DNA from: an uncultured Collinsella sp.
Lineage (GTDB): Bacteria > Actinomycetota > Coriobacteriia > Coriobacteriales > Coriobacteriaceae
DNA: 64,000 nucleotides
Direction: 5' to 3'
Assembly (NCBI GenBank): GCA_937925715.1
Contig: CALAMG010000038.1
Location: 1 to 64,000, forward strand
In this document: piece by piece, positions 1-7,160 of the stretch
Layout of the letters: every line of letters starts with the position of its first letter
Numbering within the stretch: position 1 is the stretch's first letter
Notes under the pieces: model-generated
Seen by the model: the letters and a program-made list of their open reading frames with translations, nothing else
Told to the model about the DNA's origin: nothing
Database searches by the model: none
Translations under genes and position numbers: made by a program

Positions 1-110
1 CGCGGATCCGCACCGGCTTCGCCCGCCTGCCGGCGCGCTCGCCCGCGGGCTAAAAACGCTCCGCGTTTTCTTGACGCCCGCGCCTCGACCGAGGTTCGAA
101 TCCATGCGGT
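1..110 (-). repeat. tRNA-associated cassette body (Arg copy, cut by window edge)
   Basis: This is GC-rich non-coding DNA just downstream of tRNA-Arg. About 35 bases at its left end match the body of the tRNA-Leu cassette at 4985-5109, as does the segment with the short palindrome AAAACGCTCCGCGTTTT. Its right end carries AGGTTCGAATCC (about 91-102), which matches the T-loop of the neighbouring tRNA-Arg but in the opposite orientation. By analogy with the Leu and Phe copies, a second copy of the tRNA-Arg 3' end should lie just before base 1. The region has no convincing coding capacity. The boundaries are approximate. Confidence 0.7.
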
Positions 111-158
111 GCCGGCGTAAAAGAAAAGCCCCCGTTGCCGGAGGCATTCGATTTTAAT
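111..158 (-). terminator. terminator of tRNA-Arg
   Basis: Read on the minus strand, the bases after tRNA-Arg form a GC hairpin (GCCTCCGGCAACGGGGGC) followed by TTTTCTTTT. This is a normal intrinsic terminator. In the Leu and Phe copies the equivalent stretch is part of the duplicated unit. Confidence 0.7.
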
Positions 159-235
159 TGGTGCGGCGTATAGGATTCGAACCTATGACGTTCTGATTCG
201 TAGTCAGACCCTCTATCCAGCTGAGGTAACGCCGC
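159..235 (-). tRNA. tRNA-Arg (ACG)
   Basis: The gene is 77 nt and encodes its own CCA (159-161). The acceptor stem GCGGCGT pairs with ACGCCGC. The anticodon arm TCTGA-CTACGAA-TCAGA gives anticodon ACG, and the T arm contains GGTTCGAATCC. All arms fold. Confidence 0.97.
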
Positions 236-312
236 AGCGCAAGACATATAAAACCACTTTAGCTTATTGGAGTCAAGCACAATCTCAAACTTTTTTGTGG
301 AACGCAGTTTTG

Positions 313-690
313 TCATGCTGCTCCGCATATACCGCCGTTCCCCGTACGATCGATTGGCTTTTCGATCACGTCAAACTTGGCATCAAGTTCCCTCAGGAGC
401 GATCTCACCCGCTGGGCACAGTCATAATCGGCAAACGAGATGCTCAGCATGCGCGCGACCTGGTTGGAAGTCCCAACTCCATAGAAGTGCTCCAGCGCCA
501 CAAGCCCCTCGCGCGTCACAAAGGTCTCGACCACATGCGGCGACTCCTCAAAGCACCATTGGGTCAACGGACCCTCACTCGTCTGTCGAACCACCAGGCC
601 ACCCATGCCAGACGGCTCACACGTTACAAGCAGGTACTCCCCGCCCTCGTCGCTCTCAAACAAAACCACCCGATCATCAAACAGCTCCAT
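313..690 (-). CDS. hypothetical protein, 125 aa
   Basis: I do not recognise this acidic 125-residue protein. It has no signal peptide or membrane segment. The composition (many charged residues, a central LEHFYGVG stretch, a Gly-rich end) suggests a small soluble globular protein. The ATG at 690 is preceded by AAAGGGG at good spacing, which supports a real gene. It lies between tRNA-Arg and serS on the same strand, but a terminator at 811-841 separates it from serS, so it is probably transcribed alone. A weak -10 (TATGCT) is visible upstream near 730. Confidence 0.7.
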   Translation of the reverse strand: MELFDDRVVLFESDEGGEYLLVTCEPSGMGGLVVRQTSEGPLTQWCFEESPHVVETFVTREGLVALEHFYGVGTSNQVARMLSISFADYDCAQRVRSLLRELDAKFDVIEKPIDRTGNGGICGAA

Positions 691-810
691 CGCGTCCCCT
701 TTCTCTCGCTCTTATTTAACAAAAGCATAGCAGGTAGATGGCTGTATACAGAACAGTTGTTCGTGTGTTTTCTATTGAGCTGTCCGCACGGCATGGTATG
801 GACCTACGCA

Positions 811-841
811 CAAAATAGGGCGCCCCCGAAGGAGCGCCCTT
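811..841 (-). terminator. terminator of serS
   Basis: AGGGCGC (817-823) pairs with GCGCCCT (834-840). On the minus strand it is followed by ATTTTG. It lies just after the serS stop codon. Confidence 0.75.
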
Positions 842-863
842 GCATATCCCCTATGCAGCCAAC

Positions 864-2147
864 TTACGCGACCGGCTCGATCTTCTCGAGACCACCCATG
901 TAAGGACGCAGAACCTCGGGGATCGTGATGGTACCGTCGGCGTTCTGGTAGTTCTCCAGAATGGCGGCCATGGTGCGGCCGGCCGGCAGGCCGGAACCAT
1001 TGAGGGTGTGCAGGTAGCGCGAACCCTTGAAGTTCTCGGGGTCGCGATACTTGATGTTGGCGCGGCGAGCCTGGAAGTCACCGCAGTTGGAGCAGGAGCT
1101 GATCTCCTTGTAGGCGTTGTAGCTCGGCAGCCAAACCTCGACGTCGTAGGTCTGACGGGCAGAGAAGCCCAAGTCGCCGGTGCACAGGCTAATCACGCGA
1201 TACGGAAGGCCCAGCTGCTGCAGCAGGTACTCGGCCTCGGCGGTCATGCTCTCGAGCTCCTCGTCGGACTCCTCCGGCTTAGCGAACTTGACCATCTCGA
1301 CCTTGTCGAACTCGTGCTGACGGATGATGCCGCGGGTGTCGCGACCGGCGGAACCGGCCTCCTCGCGGAAGCAGGGGGTGAAGGCGGTGTAGCGGCGCGG
1401 CAGGGTGTCGGCGTCGAGGACCTCGCCGGCGTGCAGGTTGGTGAGCACGACCTCGGCGGTGGGGATCAGGAAGTTGTCGCCCGAGACGTGGTAGGCGTCG
1501 TCCTCGAACTTGGGCAGCTGACCCGTGCCAAACATGGTCTGACGCTTGACGACGATGGGCGGCCACCACTCCTTAAAACCACGGCTGGTGTGCGTATCGA
1601 GGAAGAAGTTGATGAGGGCGCGCTCCAGGCGGGCGCCAGCGCCACCGAGAACGGTAAAACGGCTGCCGGAGAGCTTGTTGCCGCGCTCGAAGTCGAGGAT
1701 GTCCAGATCGGTGCCCAGATCCCAGTGCGGCTTAAAGTCGAAGTCGAACTCGCGCGGGGTGCCCCAACGACGGCGCTCAATGTTCTCGTCCTCGTCCTTG
1801 CCGTACGGCGTGGCCTCGCAAGGAATGTTGGGCAGGTGAGCCATGAAGTCGTACTGCTCCTGCTCGAGGGCGGTACGGCGCTCGGCCAGACCGTCAATCT
1901 TCTCGTTGACGGCGCGCACGGCCTCCTTGGCGGCCTCGGCCTCGTCCTTCTTGCCCTCCTTCATCAGGGCGCCGATCTTCTTGGACTCGGCATTGCGCGT
2001 AGCCTGGAGCTCCTCGACCTCGGTGATGACGGCACGACGCTCGTCGTCGAGCTCAAAGAACTTCTCGCGATCCCAAGACGTCTGGCGGTTAGCCATGGCG
2101 ACATCGATGGCATCGGGGTTCTCGCGAACAAACTTGATATCAAGCAT
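864..2147 (-). CDS. serS: serine--tRNA ligase
   Basis: This class II aminoacyl-tRNA synthetase charges tRNA-Ser (and tRNA-Sec where present) in the cytoplasm. The 427-residue protein has the usual length. An N-terminal coiled-coil arm (about 30-105) is rich in Glu, Lys and Arg. Motif 2 is FREEAGSAGRDTRG (about 260-273) and motif 3 contains GSGLPAGRT (about 384-392). I use the ATG at 2147 (MLDIKF) rather than one nine codons upstream, because GGAGGATCTA sits directly before it and the N-terminus then matches the family. The gene is monocistronic. A palindromic AGTATATACT box at 2205-2214 can serve as -10 for serS and for the divergent small gene. Confidence 0.97.
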   Translation of the reverse strand: MLDIKFVRENPDAIDVAMANRQTSWDREKFFELDDERRAVITEVEELQATRNAESKKIGALMKEGKKDEAEAAKEAVRAVNEKIDGLAERRTALEQEQYDFMAHLPNIPCEATPYGKDEDENIERRRWGTPREFDFDFKPHWDLGTDLDILDFERGNKLSGSRFTVLGGAGARLERALINFFLDTHTSRGFKEWWPPIVVKRQTMFGTGQLPKFEDDAYHVSGDNFLIPTAEVVLTNLHAGEVLDADTLPRRYTAFTPCFREEAGSAGRDTRGIIRQHEFDKVEMVKFAKPEESDEELESMTAEAEYLLQQLGLPYRVISLCTGDLGFSARQTYDVEVWLPSYNAYKEISSCSNCGDFQARRANIKYRDPENFKGSRYLHTLNGSGLPAGRTMAAILENYQNADGTITIPEVLRPYMGGLEKIEPVA

Positions 2148-2187
2148 TAGATCCTCCGGCGATATACATTCCATTTAGGTTGCAACC

Positions 2188-2214
2188 TTGTACATGTATG
2201 GGCAAGTATATACT
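2188..2214. promoter_or_regulatory. divergent promoter between serS and a small membrane protein
   Basis: The palindromic AGTATATACT contains TATACT on both strands (2205-2210 minus, 2209-2214 plus). On the minus strand TTGGGT lies 18 bp upstream. On the plus strand TTGTAC lies 15 bp upstream. This is inferred from sequence only. Confidence 0.45.
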
Positions 2215-2258
2215 TATGAGCGTTTACGACCCAACTCAACTACGCAAGAAGGCACCCA

Positions 2259-2432
2259 ATGGACGCAGTTTTTTCCTTTTTGTTTGGCACCCGCACCGGT
2301 TTTGCCATCCTTTTCGCCGGCGGCATCCTGTTATTTGCGATTCTTGCCTTTGTAATGGAGAAGCGTACCCATAAGATGTACGTCGACCGCGGACCCAAGT
2401 CCGAGGATGAGGAAGACAGCTTCTGGGACTAA
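2259..2432 (+). CDS. small single-pass membrane protein, 57 aa
   Basis: A short open frame begins ATG-GAC-GCA and encodes 57 residues. Residues about 14-33 (GFAILFAGGILLFAILAFVM) form one clear transmembrane helix. A basic juxtamembrane segment (EKRTHK) and a very acidic C-terminus (SEDEEDSFWD) follow. The positive-inside rule places the tail in the cytoplasm. AAGAAGG precedes the ATG by eight bases. A strong terminator follows at 2484-2525, so the unit looks complete: promoter, RBS, gene and terminator. I cannot assign a function. Confidence 0.72.
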   Translation: MDAVFSFLFGTRTGFAILFAGGILLFAILAFVMEKRTHKMYVDRGPKSEDEEDSFWD

Positions 2433-2482
2433 CCTGCCGAAAAGGGACAGGTTTATTTTGGTCGGTTTTATCTGGACAAACG
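2433..2482 (-). repeat. terminator-abutting 50-bp repeat, copy a
   Basis: This is a member of the repeat family with consensus CGTTTGCCCAGATAAAACC followed by a hairpin of CCTGCCAAAA and TTTTGGTAGG around AAACCTGTCCC. Here it reads on the minus strand, between the small membrane gene and its terminator. Copy b is inverted on the other side of the same terminator. Confidence 0.75.
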
Positions 2483-2483
2483 C

Positions 2484-2525
2484 AAGCGCCCCGCAACTGG
2501 AATTAGCCAGTTGCGGGGCGCTTTT
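2484..2525. terminator. bidirectional terminator
   Basis: A perfect 15-bp stem (GCGCCCCGCAACTGG, 2486-2500, with its complement at 2507-2521) is flanked by A and T runs. It serves both the small plus-strand gene and proC. Confidence 0.9.
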
Positions 2526-2533
2526 CGCTAAAA

Positions 2534-2596
2534 GGACAAAACCGCAGAAAATACCTGCCAAAAATAAACCTGTCTTTTTTTGGTCGGTTTTACTGG
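2534..2596 (+). repeat. terminator-abutting 50-bp repeat, copy b
   Basis: This copy of the family is in inverted orientation relative to copy a, with CCTGCCAAAAATAAACCTGT and a pairing TTTTTTTGG half. The proC stop codon (2590) lies inside it. Confidence 0.72.
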
Positions 2597-3360
2597 AGAG
2601 TTGCGTCGATTGCCTTGACCAGAGCGCTGCGCATGCCGGCGTCCTCGAGCGCAACGACGCCCTTGATGGTGGCACCACCGGGCGAGCATACGGCATCCTT
2701 CATCGCCGCAGGATGCTGGCCAGTTGCAAGCTGCAGCTTTGCCGTACCCAGCACCATCTGGCTCACAATGCGATAGGCATCGACACGCGGGATACCGTGC
2801 TTGACCGCTGCATCGCCCAGGGCCTCGATTGCCATGGCGACAAATGCCGGAGCGCAACCACCCACCGTGCCGCCCACAAACAGCAGGCTCGTATCGAGCT
2901 CGACGACGGTGCCAAGCTTACCGAGCAGGTCGAGCACAACAGCACGCTGCTCGTCGCTGAGCGTAGAGGATTTCTCGCAGGCGATGACGCCCTCGCCCAC
3001 CGAAACCGGCGTGTTGGGCACCGTCGAGATGTGCGCGACACCCGGCAGGACCTGCTCCCACTTGGCACTGTCCCAGGTCCAGGCAACCGACAGAACGACC
3101 TTTTTGACAAGAGCATCCTTGAGCGGGACGAATACCTTCTCGATCATGTACGGTTTGACCGCAGCGACCACGATATCGGATGCGGCGACAACCTCGGCGG
3201 CATCGTGGCAGGCGACCATGCCGCGCGCCTCGCAGCGCTCAACCAGTGCGTCGTAGCGACCCGCGCAGGCGCACATGTCGCTCGCAGCTACACCGGCAGC
3301 GATCCAGCCATCGGCCATAGCGCTCGCCATATTGCCAAAACCGACAAATCCAATCTTCAT
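2590..3360 (-). CDS. proC: pyrroline-5-carboxylate reductase
   Basis: This cytosolic enzyme reduces 1-pyrroline-5-carboxylate to proline with NAD(P)H, the last step of proline synthesis. The 256-residue protein starts with the Rossmann motif GFVGFGNMASAM. Near the C-terminus it has the family signatures GGCAPAF and CSPGGATIKGV. The ATG at 3360 (MKIGFV) has AAAGGA nine bases upstream and gives the normal N-terminus; an earlier in-frame ATG would only add eight atypical residues. It is followed by the bidirectional terminator. No other proline gene is adjacent. Confidence 0.95.
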   Translation of the reverse strand: MKIGFVGFGNMASAMADGWIAAGVAASDMCACAGRYDALVERCEARGMVACHDAAEVVAASDIVVAAVKPYMIEKVFVPLKDALVKKVVLSVAWTWDSAKWEQVLPGVAHISTVPNTPVSVGEGVIACEKSSTLSDEQRAVVLDLLGKLGTVVELDTSLLFVGGTVGGCAPAFVAMAIEALGDAAVKHGIPRVDAYRIVSQMVLGTAKLQLATGQHPAAMKDAVCSPGGATIKGVVALEDAGMRSALVKAIDATLQ

Positions 3361-3433
3361 ATCGCATAGTCCTTTCAGACACATTCCTCAAAACGAAAGG
3401 TATTGTCCCACGCCATTGTTTCGTATTGCCGAC

Positions 3434-3904
3434 CTATTTGTGATACGGCTCGCCACGACTGATCTTGCAGGCACGGTAAATCTGCTCTAGCAGCACCACG
3501 CGCGCCAAGTTATGCGGCAAGGTAATGCGTCCAAAGCTGAGCATCTCGTCGGCTCGTGCGCGCACGTCATCGCTCACGCCGTCCGATCCGCCAATCACAA
3601 AGGCGATGTCGCTATTGCCTCGCAGCATAAGATCATCGAGCCGCGCCGAAAGCTCCTCGCTCGAGCGCTCTTTGCCCTCAATGGCCAGCAGGATCACATG
3701 CGCTCGAGGCGGCAGGGCTGCAAGTATCGCCGCTCCCTCCTTGTCGCGCGCGGCATCCACGCCGCCCGCCTTGGCCGGGTCGATATCGGCCACCTCGCGG
3801 ATATCAACCTTGGCATAGGCACCCAGGCGCTTGGTGTACTCAGCGCAGGCATCCTTCCAAAAGCGCTCTTTGAGCTTGCCAACACAAACGACGGTGTATT
3901 TCAC
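3434..3904 (-). CDS. rlmH: 23S rRNA (pseudouridine(1915)-N(3))-methyltransferase RlmH
   Basis: RlmH is a SPOUT-fold methyltransferase that modifies pseudouridine 1915 of helix 69 on assembled 70S ribosomes. The protein is 156 residues, the usual length. It shows the SAM-binding knot residues FVIGGSDG (about 101-108) and the near-invariant C-terminal EQIYRACKI followed by EPYHK. It starts six bases after the stop of the SPFH gene, so the two are probably co-transcribed. Confidence 0.97.
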   Translation of the reverse strand: MKYTVVCVGKLKERFWKDACAEYTKRLGAYAKVDIREVADIDPAKAGGVDAARDKEGAAILAALPPRAHVILLAIEGKERSSEELSARLDDLMLRGNSDIAFVIGGSDGVSDDVRARADEMLSFGRITLPHNLARVVLLEQIYRACKISRGEPYHK

Positions 3905-3910
3905 GCGTGT

Positions 3911-4849
3911 CTACTCCTTTGACTCGTTCTGAACCTTACCGGCAGCCAGCATCTGCTCGAACATAGAGGCCGACTGCGAAAAGTCGCTCGGCAGCACGAC
4001 CGTCGAGGTTTTACCCGTGCGAGCGAACTCCGTCATCATCTCGGACCACTGCGTAAACATGAACAGCTGGTTGGCCTCGTCGTTGCCGACACCCGTCTCC
4101 TGGATGATCTCGAGTGAATCCTTGATGCCCAGCGCGATGGCCTTGCGCTGGTTGGCGATGCCTTCGCCCGCCTTTTCCATAGCCTCGGCCTCGGCGGTCG
4201 CCTCGGTAACGCGCTTGATGCGGTCGGCCTCAGCGAGCTCCTGCGCAGCAGCGCGCTTGCGCTGGGCGGCGTTGATGTCGTTCATGGAGTTCTCGACCTC
4301 GGTCGGCAGCGCGATCTTGGTGATGAGTGTCGACACCAGGGTAAAGCCGTAGGCAGCCATCTGCTCGGACACGGTGGCATTAACGTCCTTGGCGATGTCA
4401 TCCTTCTTGGCAAAGACCTCATCGAGCGTATAGACAGGGATGGAAGAGCGCAGGGCATCGGTGATGAAATCACGCATCTGGTCGACGGGCTCCTGCAGCA
4501 TGTAGTAGCTCTTGTAGATGCCCGAATCTGCCGGGCCGGCGCCCATGTCATAGCTCACGTGGTACTGAGCAGAGACCTCAAGGCCGATGGTCACGTTGTC
4601 CTGGGTCTTAACGTCGATGCCAAAACCGTTTTTCATGGTGCGCAGACTCACCGTGGCGGCCTTGCGGTCGATCACGGGCACCTTCATGTGGAAGCCCGCG
4701 TTAACGATGCGGTTAAACTTGCCCAAACGCTCGATGATCACGGCATGCTGCTGTTCAACGACATAGCAGGCGTTGGGGAGCAGCAGCAACAAAATGATGA
4801 TGGGAAGTAGAAGGCTCGTAAGAGCAGCGATAATACCGGACAACAGCAT
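3911..4849 (-). CDS. SPFH/Band 7 membrane protein (stomatin/QmcA-like)
   Basis: SPFH proteins form oligomeric scaffolds on the cytoplasmic membrane and often organise proteases. This 312-residue protein has an N-terminal membrane helix (about 5-25). The Band 7 core follows, with the typical EQQHAVIIERLGKFNRI start. A helical region rich in Ala and Glu, AEADRIKRVTEATAEAEAME, precedes a short tail. The ATG at 4849 (MLLSGI) has AGAGGAG five bases before it and is preferred to one seven codons upstream. No NfeD partner is adjacent; the gene is paired with rlmH instead. The family is certain, the cellular role is not. Confidence 0.88.
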   Translation of the reverse strand: MLLSGIIAALTSLLLPIIILLLLLPNACYVVEQQHAVIIERLGKFNRIVNAGFHMKVPVIDRKAATVSLRTMKNGFGIDVKTQDNVTIGLEVSAQYHVSYDMGAGPADSGIYKSYYMLQEPVDQMRDFITDALRSSIPVYTLDEVFAKKDDIAKDVNATVSEQMAAYGFTLVSTLITKIALPTEVENSMNDINAAQRKRAAAQELAEADRIKRVTEATAEAEAMEKAGEGIANQRKAIALGIKDSLEIIQETGVGNDEANQLFMFTQWSEMMTEFARTGKTSTVVLPSDFSQSASMFEQMLAAGKVQNESKE

Positions 4850-4920
4850 GGTCTCTCCTCTGATAGGCACACGTTGGCACTAGGATACCCGCACGAAGCA
4901 GCCACGTGACACCAACAGGA

Positions 4921-4984
4921 GGCCCATAACAAAAAAGCCCCCATTGCTGGGAGCTCTTTCAATCAATGGTGCGGGCGAAAGGAC
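4921..4984 (-). repeat. outer duplicate of tRNA-Leu 3' end and terminator
   Basis: These 64 bases match 5110-5173 with one mismatch (C at 4939 against T at 5128). They comprise the last 18 bases of tRNA-Leu (GTCCTTTCGCCCGCACCA on the minus strand) and its terminator. The mismatch weakens the terminator stem in this outer copy. The repeat period is 189 bp. It cannot make a tRNA, because homology stops inside the T-loop. Confidence 0.9.
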
Positions 4985-5109
4985 GTCCACGTATCCGCTT
5001 CGCGGATCCGCACCGGCTTCGCCCGCCTGCCGGCGGACTCGCCAGCTCGCTAAAAACGCTCCGCGTTTTCTTTGCGCTCGCTCCTTCACAGGTTCAAGTC
5101 CCCGTGATG
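4985..5109 (-). repeat. tRNA-associated cassette body (Leu copy)
   Basis: This 125-bp non-coding segment lies between the two direct copies of the tRNA-Leu 3' region. It contains the hairpin ATCCGCTTCGCGGAT, a GC-rich part identical over about 35 bases to the Arg cassette, the palindrome AAAACGCTCCGCGTTTT, and AGGTTCAAGTCC near its right end. That last motif is an inverted copy of the tRNA-Leu T-loop region. No credible reading frame is present. Together with the flanking repeats it fills the gap between the SPFH gene and tRNA-Leu. Confidence 0.85.
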
Positions 5110-5155
5110 GGCCCATAACAAAAAAGCTCCCATTGCTGGGAGCTCTTTCAATCAA
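5110..5155 (-). terminator. terminator of tRNA-Leu (inner copy)
   Basis: On the minus strand GAGCTCCCAGCAATGGGAGC is followed by TTTTTTG. It is intact here, unlike in the outer duplicate. Confidence 0.85.
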
Positions 5156-5242
5156 TGGTGCGGGCGAAAGGACTTGAACCTTCATGGGGTTGCCCCCATA
5201 CGGACCTGAACCGTACGCGTCTGCCAATTCCGCCACGCCCGC
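5156..5242 (-). tRNA. tRNA-Leu (CAG)
   Basis: This is an 87-nt class II tRNA with a variable arm (TGGGGGCAACCCCA) and encoded CCA. The anticodon arm TACGG-TTCAGGT-CCGTA gives CAG. The acceptor stem GCGGGCG pairs perfectly with CGCCCGC. Confidence 0.97.
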
Positions 5243-5285
5243 GTGCAGGAATTAGAATAACGGAGCACCATCGCGAACGCAAGAA

Positions 5286-6203
5286 CTATTTTTGAAAAAG
5301 TTTGCAGGCATTTTCCCAAGCTGCTCGCGCGATTGCCTCAGCATCCTCGCCGGTACGATCGACACGGTCGTTGACCAGCGTGTTTGCCGTGATAGAAATC
5401 ATTGCCGGCTCGCACTCAAGACCACGAATGGGCTCCGGCGCCATATACGGGCAATCCGTCTCGAACAAAATGCGATCGAGCGGGGTCGCCGCAAATGCCT
5501 CGCGCACGTCGTCGTTGCGCTTAAAGGTGGCCGCGCCGCCATAGGCGATATAGCAGCCCAAACCCACAAAGCGCTCCATCGTGGCTCGATCCTCGCCAAA
5601 GCAGTGCAGCACGCAACCGGCCTGAGGCACACCTACCTCGCGCAGCACGTTGTACGCATCAACGTGCGAAGTGCGCTCCCCATCCGAGTCCTCGTGCCGC
5701 AGGTGCAGCTCCACCGGCACATTGCGGCGCACGGCAACTTCGAGCTGACGTGCCATGCAATCAATCTGCACGCTATGGGGCGCCGGCGCGATGTCGTCAT
5801 CGTAATCCATGTGGTAGTCCAGGCCGATCTCGCCGATACCGGCGCACAAAGGATTATCGAGCGCGGCAACGACCTGCGCGTGAATGTCGTCGGTATAATC
5901 CGGCGCGCCATAGGGATGAACGCCAGCGAGATACTTGATCTGCGGAATATCCCGCATCGGTAGAATTTCGCGCACCAGCCAGTCGCTATAGTCCGTCACG
6001 CTGCGCTTGTCGGCGATGGGGTCGAGCATCGTCACCAACAGGTCGACGCCCGCGGTTTTCGCGCGCACGAGCGTCTCGGGCACTTCTTTGCCCCAAAACG
6101 AAAGCAGATGCGCATGCGTGTCGGCAAGCGGTGCCAAGGGCACGGGGCAGGCAACCGTCTTCTTTTTCTTGGTAAACGTCACGCGTTCGACATTAGGCGT
6201 CAT
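5286..6203 (-). CDS. tatD: TatD family metal-dependent hydrolase
   Basis: TatD-type DNases are cytosolic TIM-barrel hydrolases with a two-metal centre. The 305-residue protein shows the expected ligands in order: DTHAH (His30, His32), GEIGLDYH, the LHLRHE histidine, and the ETDCPYMAPEP aspartate near the C-terminus. An N-terminal basic stretch (TKKKK) precedes the barrel. The start at 6203 follows AGGAG at seven bases and overlaps the rsmA stop by 11 bases, which couples the two genes. An ORF extending further upstream runs through rsmA and is not credible. The exact substrate is not evident. Confidence 0.92.
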   Translation of the reverse strand: MTPNVERVTFTKKKKTVACPVPLAPLADTHAHLLSFWGKEVPETLVRAKTAGVDLLVTMLDPIADKRSVTDYSDWLVREILPMRDIPQIKYLAGVHPYGAPDYTDDIHAQVVAALDNPLCAGIGEIGLDYHMDYDDDIAPAPHSVQIDCMARQLEVAVRRNVPVELHLRHEDSDGERTSHVDAYNVLREVGVPQAGCVLHCFGEDRATMERFVGLGCYIAYGGAATFKRNDDVREAFAATPLDRILFETDCPYMAPEPIRGLECEPAMISITANTLVNDRVDRTGEDAEAIARAAWENACKLFQK

Positions 6204-7053
6204 GGGAAAGCTCCTGAGCCAAGCGGACAAAGGCAGCGACGTCGAGCGTCTCGGCGCGCGTGGTAGGTGCGATACCGCAGGCCTCAAAGGCGGCGTCGAG
6301 CGCGTCCTTGGCAAAACCGTTGGCGCTCATGGAATTGCGAATGGTCTTGCGACGCTGAGCAAATGCAGCGTCGATCACGCGGGCCACGAACTCGCGATCG
6401 AGTCCTTCGGGCACCACGCCGTCAACACGGTCGATACGCACGACGGCCGAGTCCACGTGCGGCGCCGGCATAAAGCAACGCGGCGGCACCTCAAAGCGAC
6501 CCGTAACCTGCGCATACAGGCCGAGCTTTGCCGTATAGCCGCCATAGGTCTTGTTGCCCGGCACTGCGGCAATGCGATCGGCAACCTCCTTTTGAACCAT
6601 GACGACGGCGCGCTTGAGCGCAGGCATCGTCTGGAAGAACTGCAGGATGATCGTCGCCGCCACGTTATAGGGCAGGTTCGCGACAAATACCGTCGGCTCA
6701 CCGCCCGCAGCCTGCTCAATCTGCCCCGGCGTCACCCTGAGCGCGTCGCCCATGATAAAGCGGAAGTTGGCATAGTCGGCGGCGTGGGCATCGAGCACCG
6801 GCTCAAGCTCGGGATCAGCCTCGATCGACATGACGCACGCCGCCTCCTGCAGCAGCGCAAGCGTGAGCGTGCCAACGCCCGGGCCAACCTCGAGCACGCG
6901 CTCATCGCCCGCAAGCTCGGAAAGCTCGCAAATACGCTCAATTACATGGTTGTCGATCAGGAAGTTCTGGCCCAGGCGATGCTTGGTCGCAAGGCCAAAC
7001 TCCTCTAGCAGCTCCCTAGTTGCCGTGGGGTTTGCCAAAGGCGAAGTTGTCAT
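6193..7053 (-). CDS. rsmA: 16S rRNA (adenine(1518)-N(6)/adenine(1519)-N(6))-dimethyltransferase
   Basis: RsmA/KsgA dimethylates two adjacent adenines in the 3' hairpin of 16S rRNA, a late 30S assembly step. The 286-residue protein contains LGQNFLID near the N-terminus, the SAM-binding EVGPGVGTLT (about 60-69) and the catalytic NLPYNVA motif. It is transcribed ahead of tatD and overlaps it, a common pairing. Confidence 0.97.
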   Translation of the reverse strand: MTTSPLANPTATRELLEEFGLATKHRLGQNFLIDNHVIERICELSELAGDERVLEVGPGVGTLTLALLQEAACVMSIEADPELEPVLDAHAADYANFRFIMGDALRVTPGQIEQAAGGEPTVFVANLPYNVAATIILQFFQTMPALKRAVVMVQKEVADRIAAVPGNKTYGGYTAKLGLYAQVTGRFEVPPRCFMPAPHVDSAVVRIDRVDGVVPEGLDREFVARVIDAAFAQRRKTIRNSMSANGFAKDALDAAFEACGIAPTTRAETLDVAAFVRLAQELSHDA

Positions 7054-7087
7054 GGTTGCCTCCTTAACATGGTGGCTGCATCGTAAA

Positions 7088-7123
7088 GCAAAAGGGCATG
7101 GACCGTTGCGGCCATGCCCTTAC
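7088..7123 (-). terminator. terminator of metG
   Basis: The stem AAGGGCATGG (7092-7101) pairs with CCATGCCCTT (7112-7121). On the minus strand the next bases are TTGCTTT. It lies 38 bases after the metG stop. Confidence 0.8.
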
Positions 7124-7160
7124 ATCTAAACAGCAAATTGCCGATATGGCGCGCAGCGGC

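Noticed and set aside
840..2150. A 436-codon plus-strand open frame over serS
   Set aside because: It is antisense to a well-supported serS gene and is open only because of the GC-rich codon pattern; composition (many Gly, Val, Leu, His) is unnatural.
4985..5109. A possible complete second tRNA gene in the cassette
   Set aside because: Only a T-arm-like sequence is present; no anticodon or D arm could be folded.
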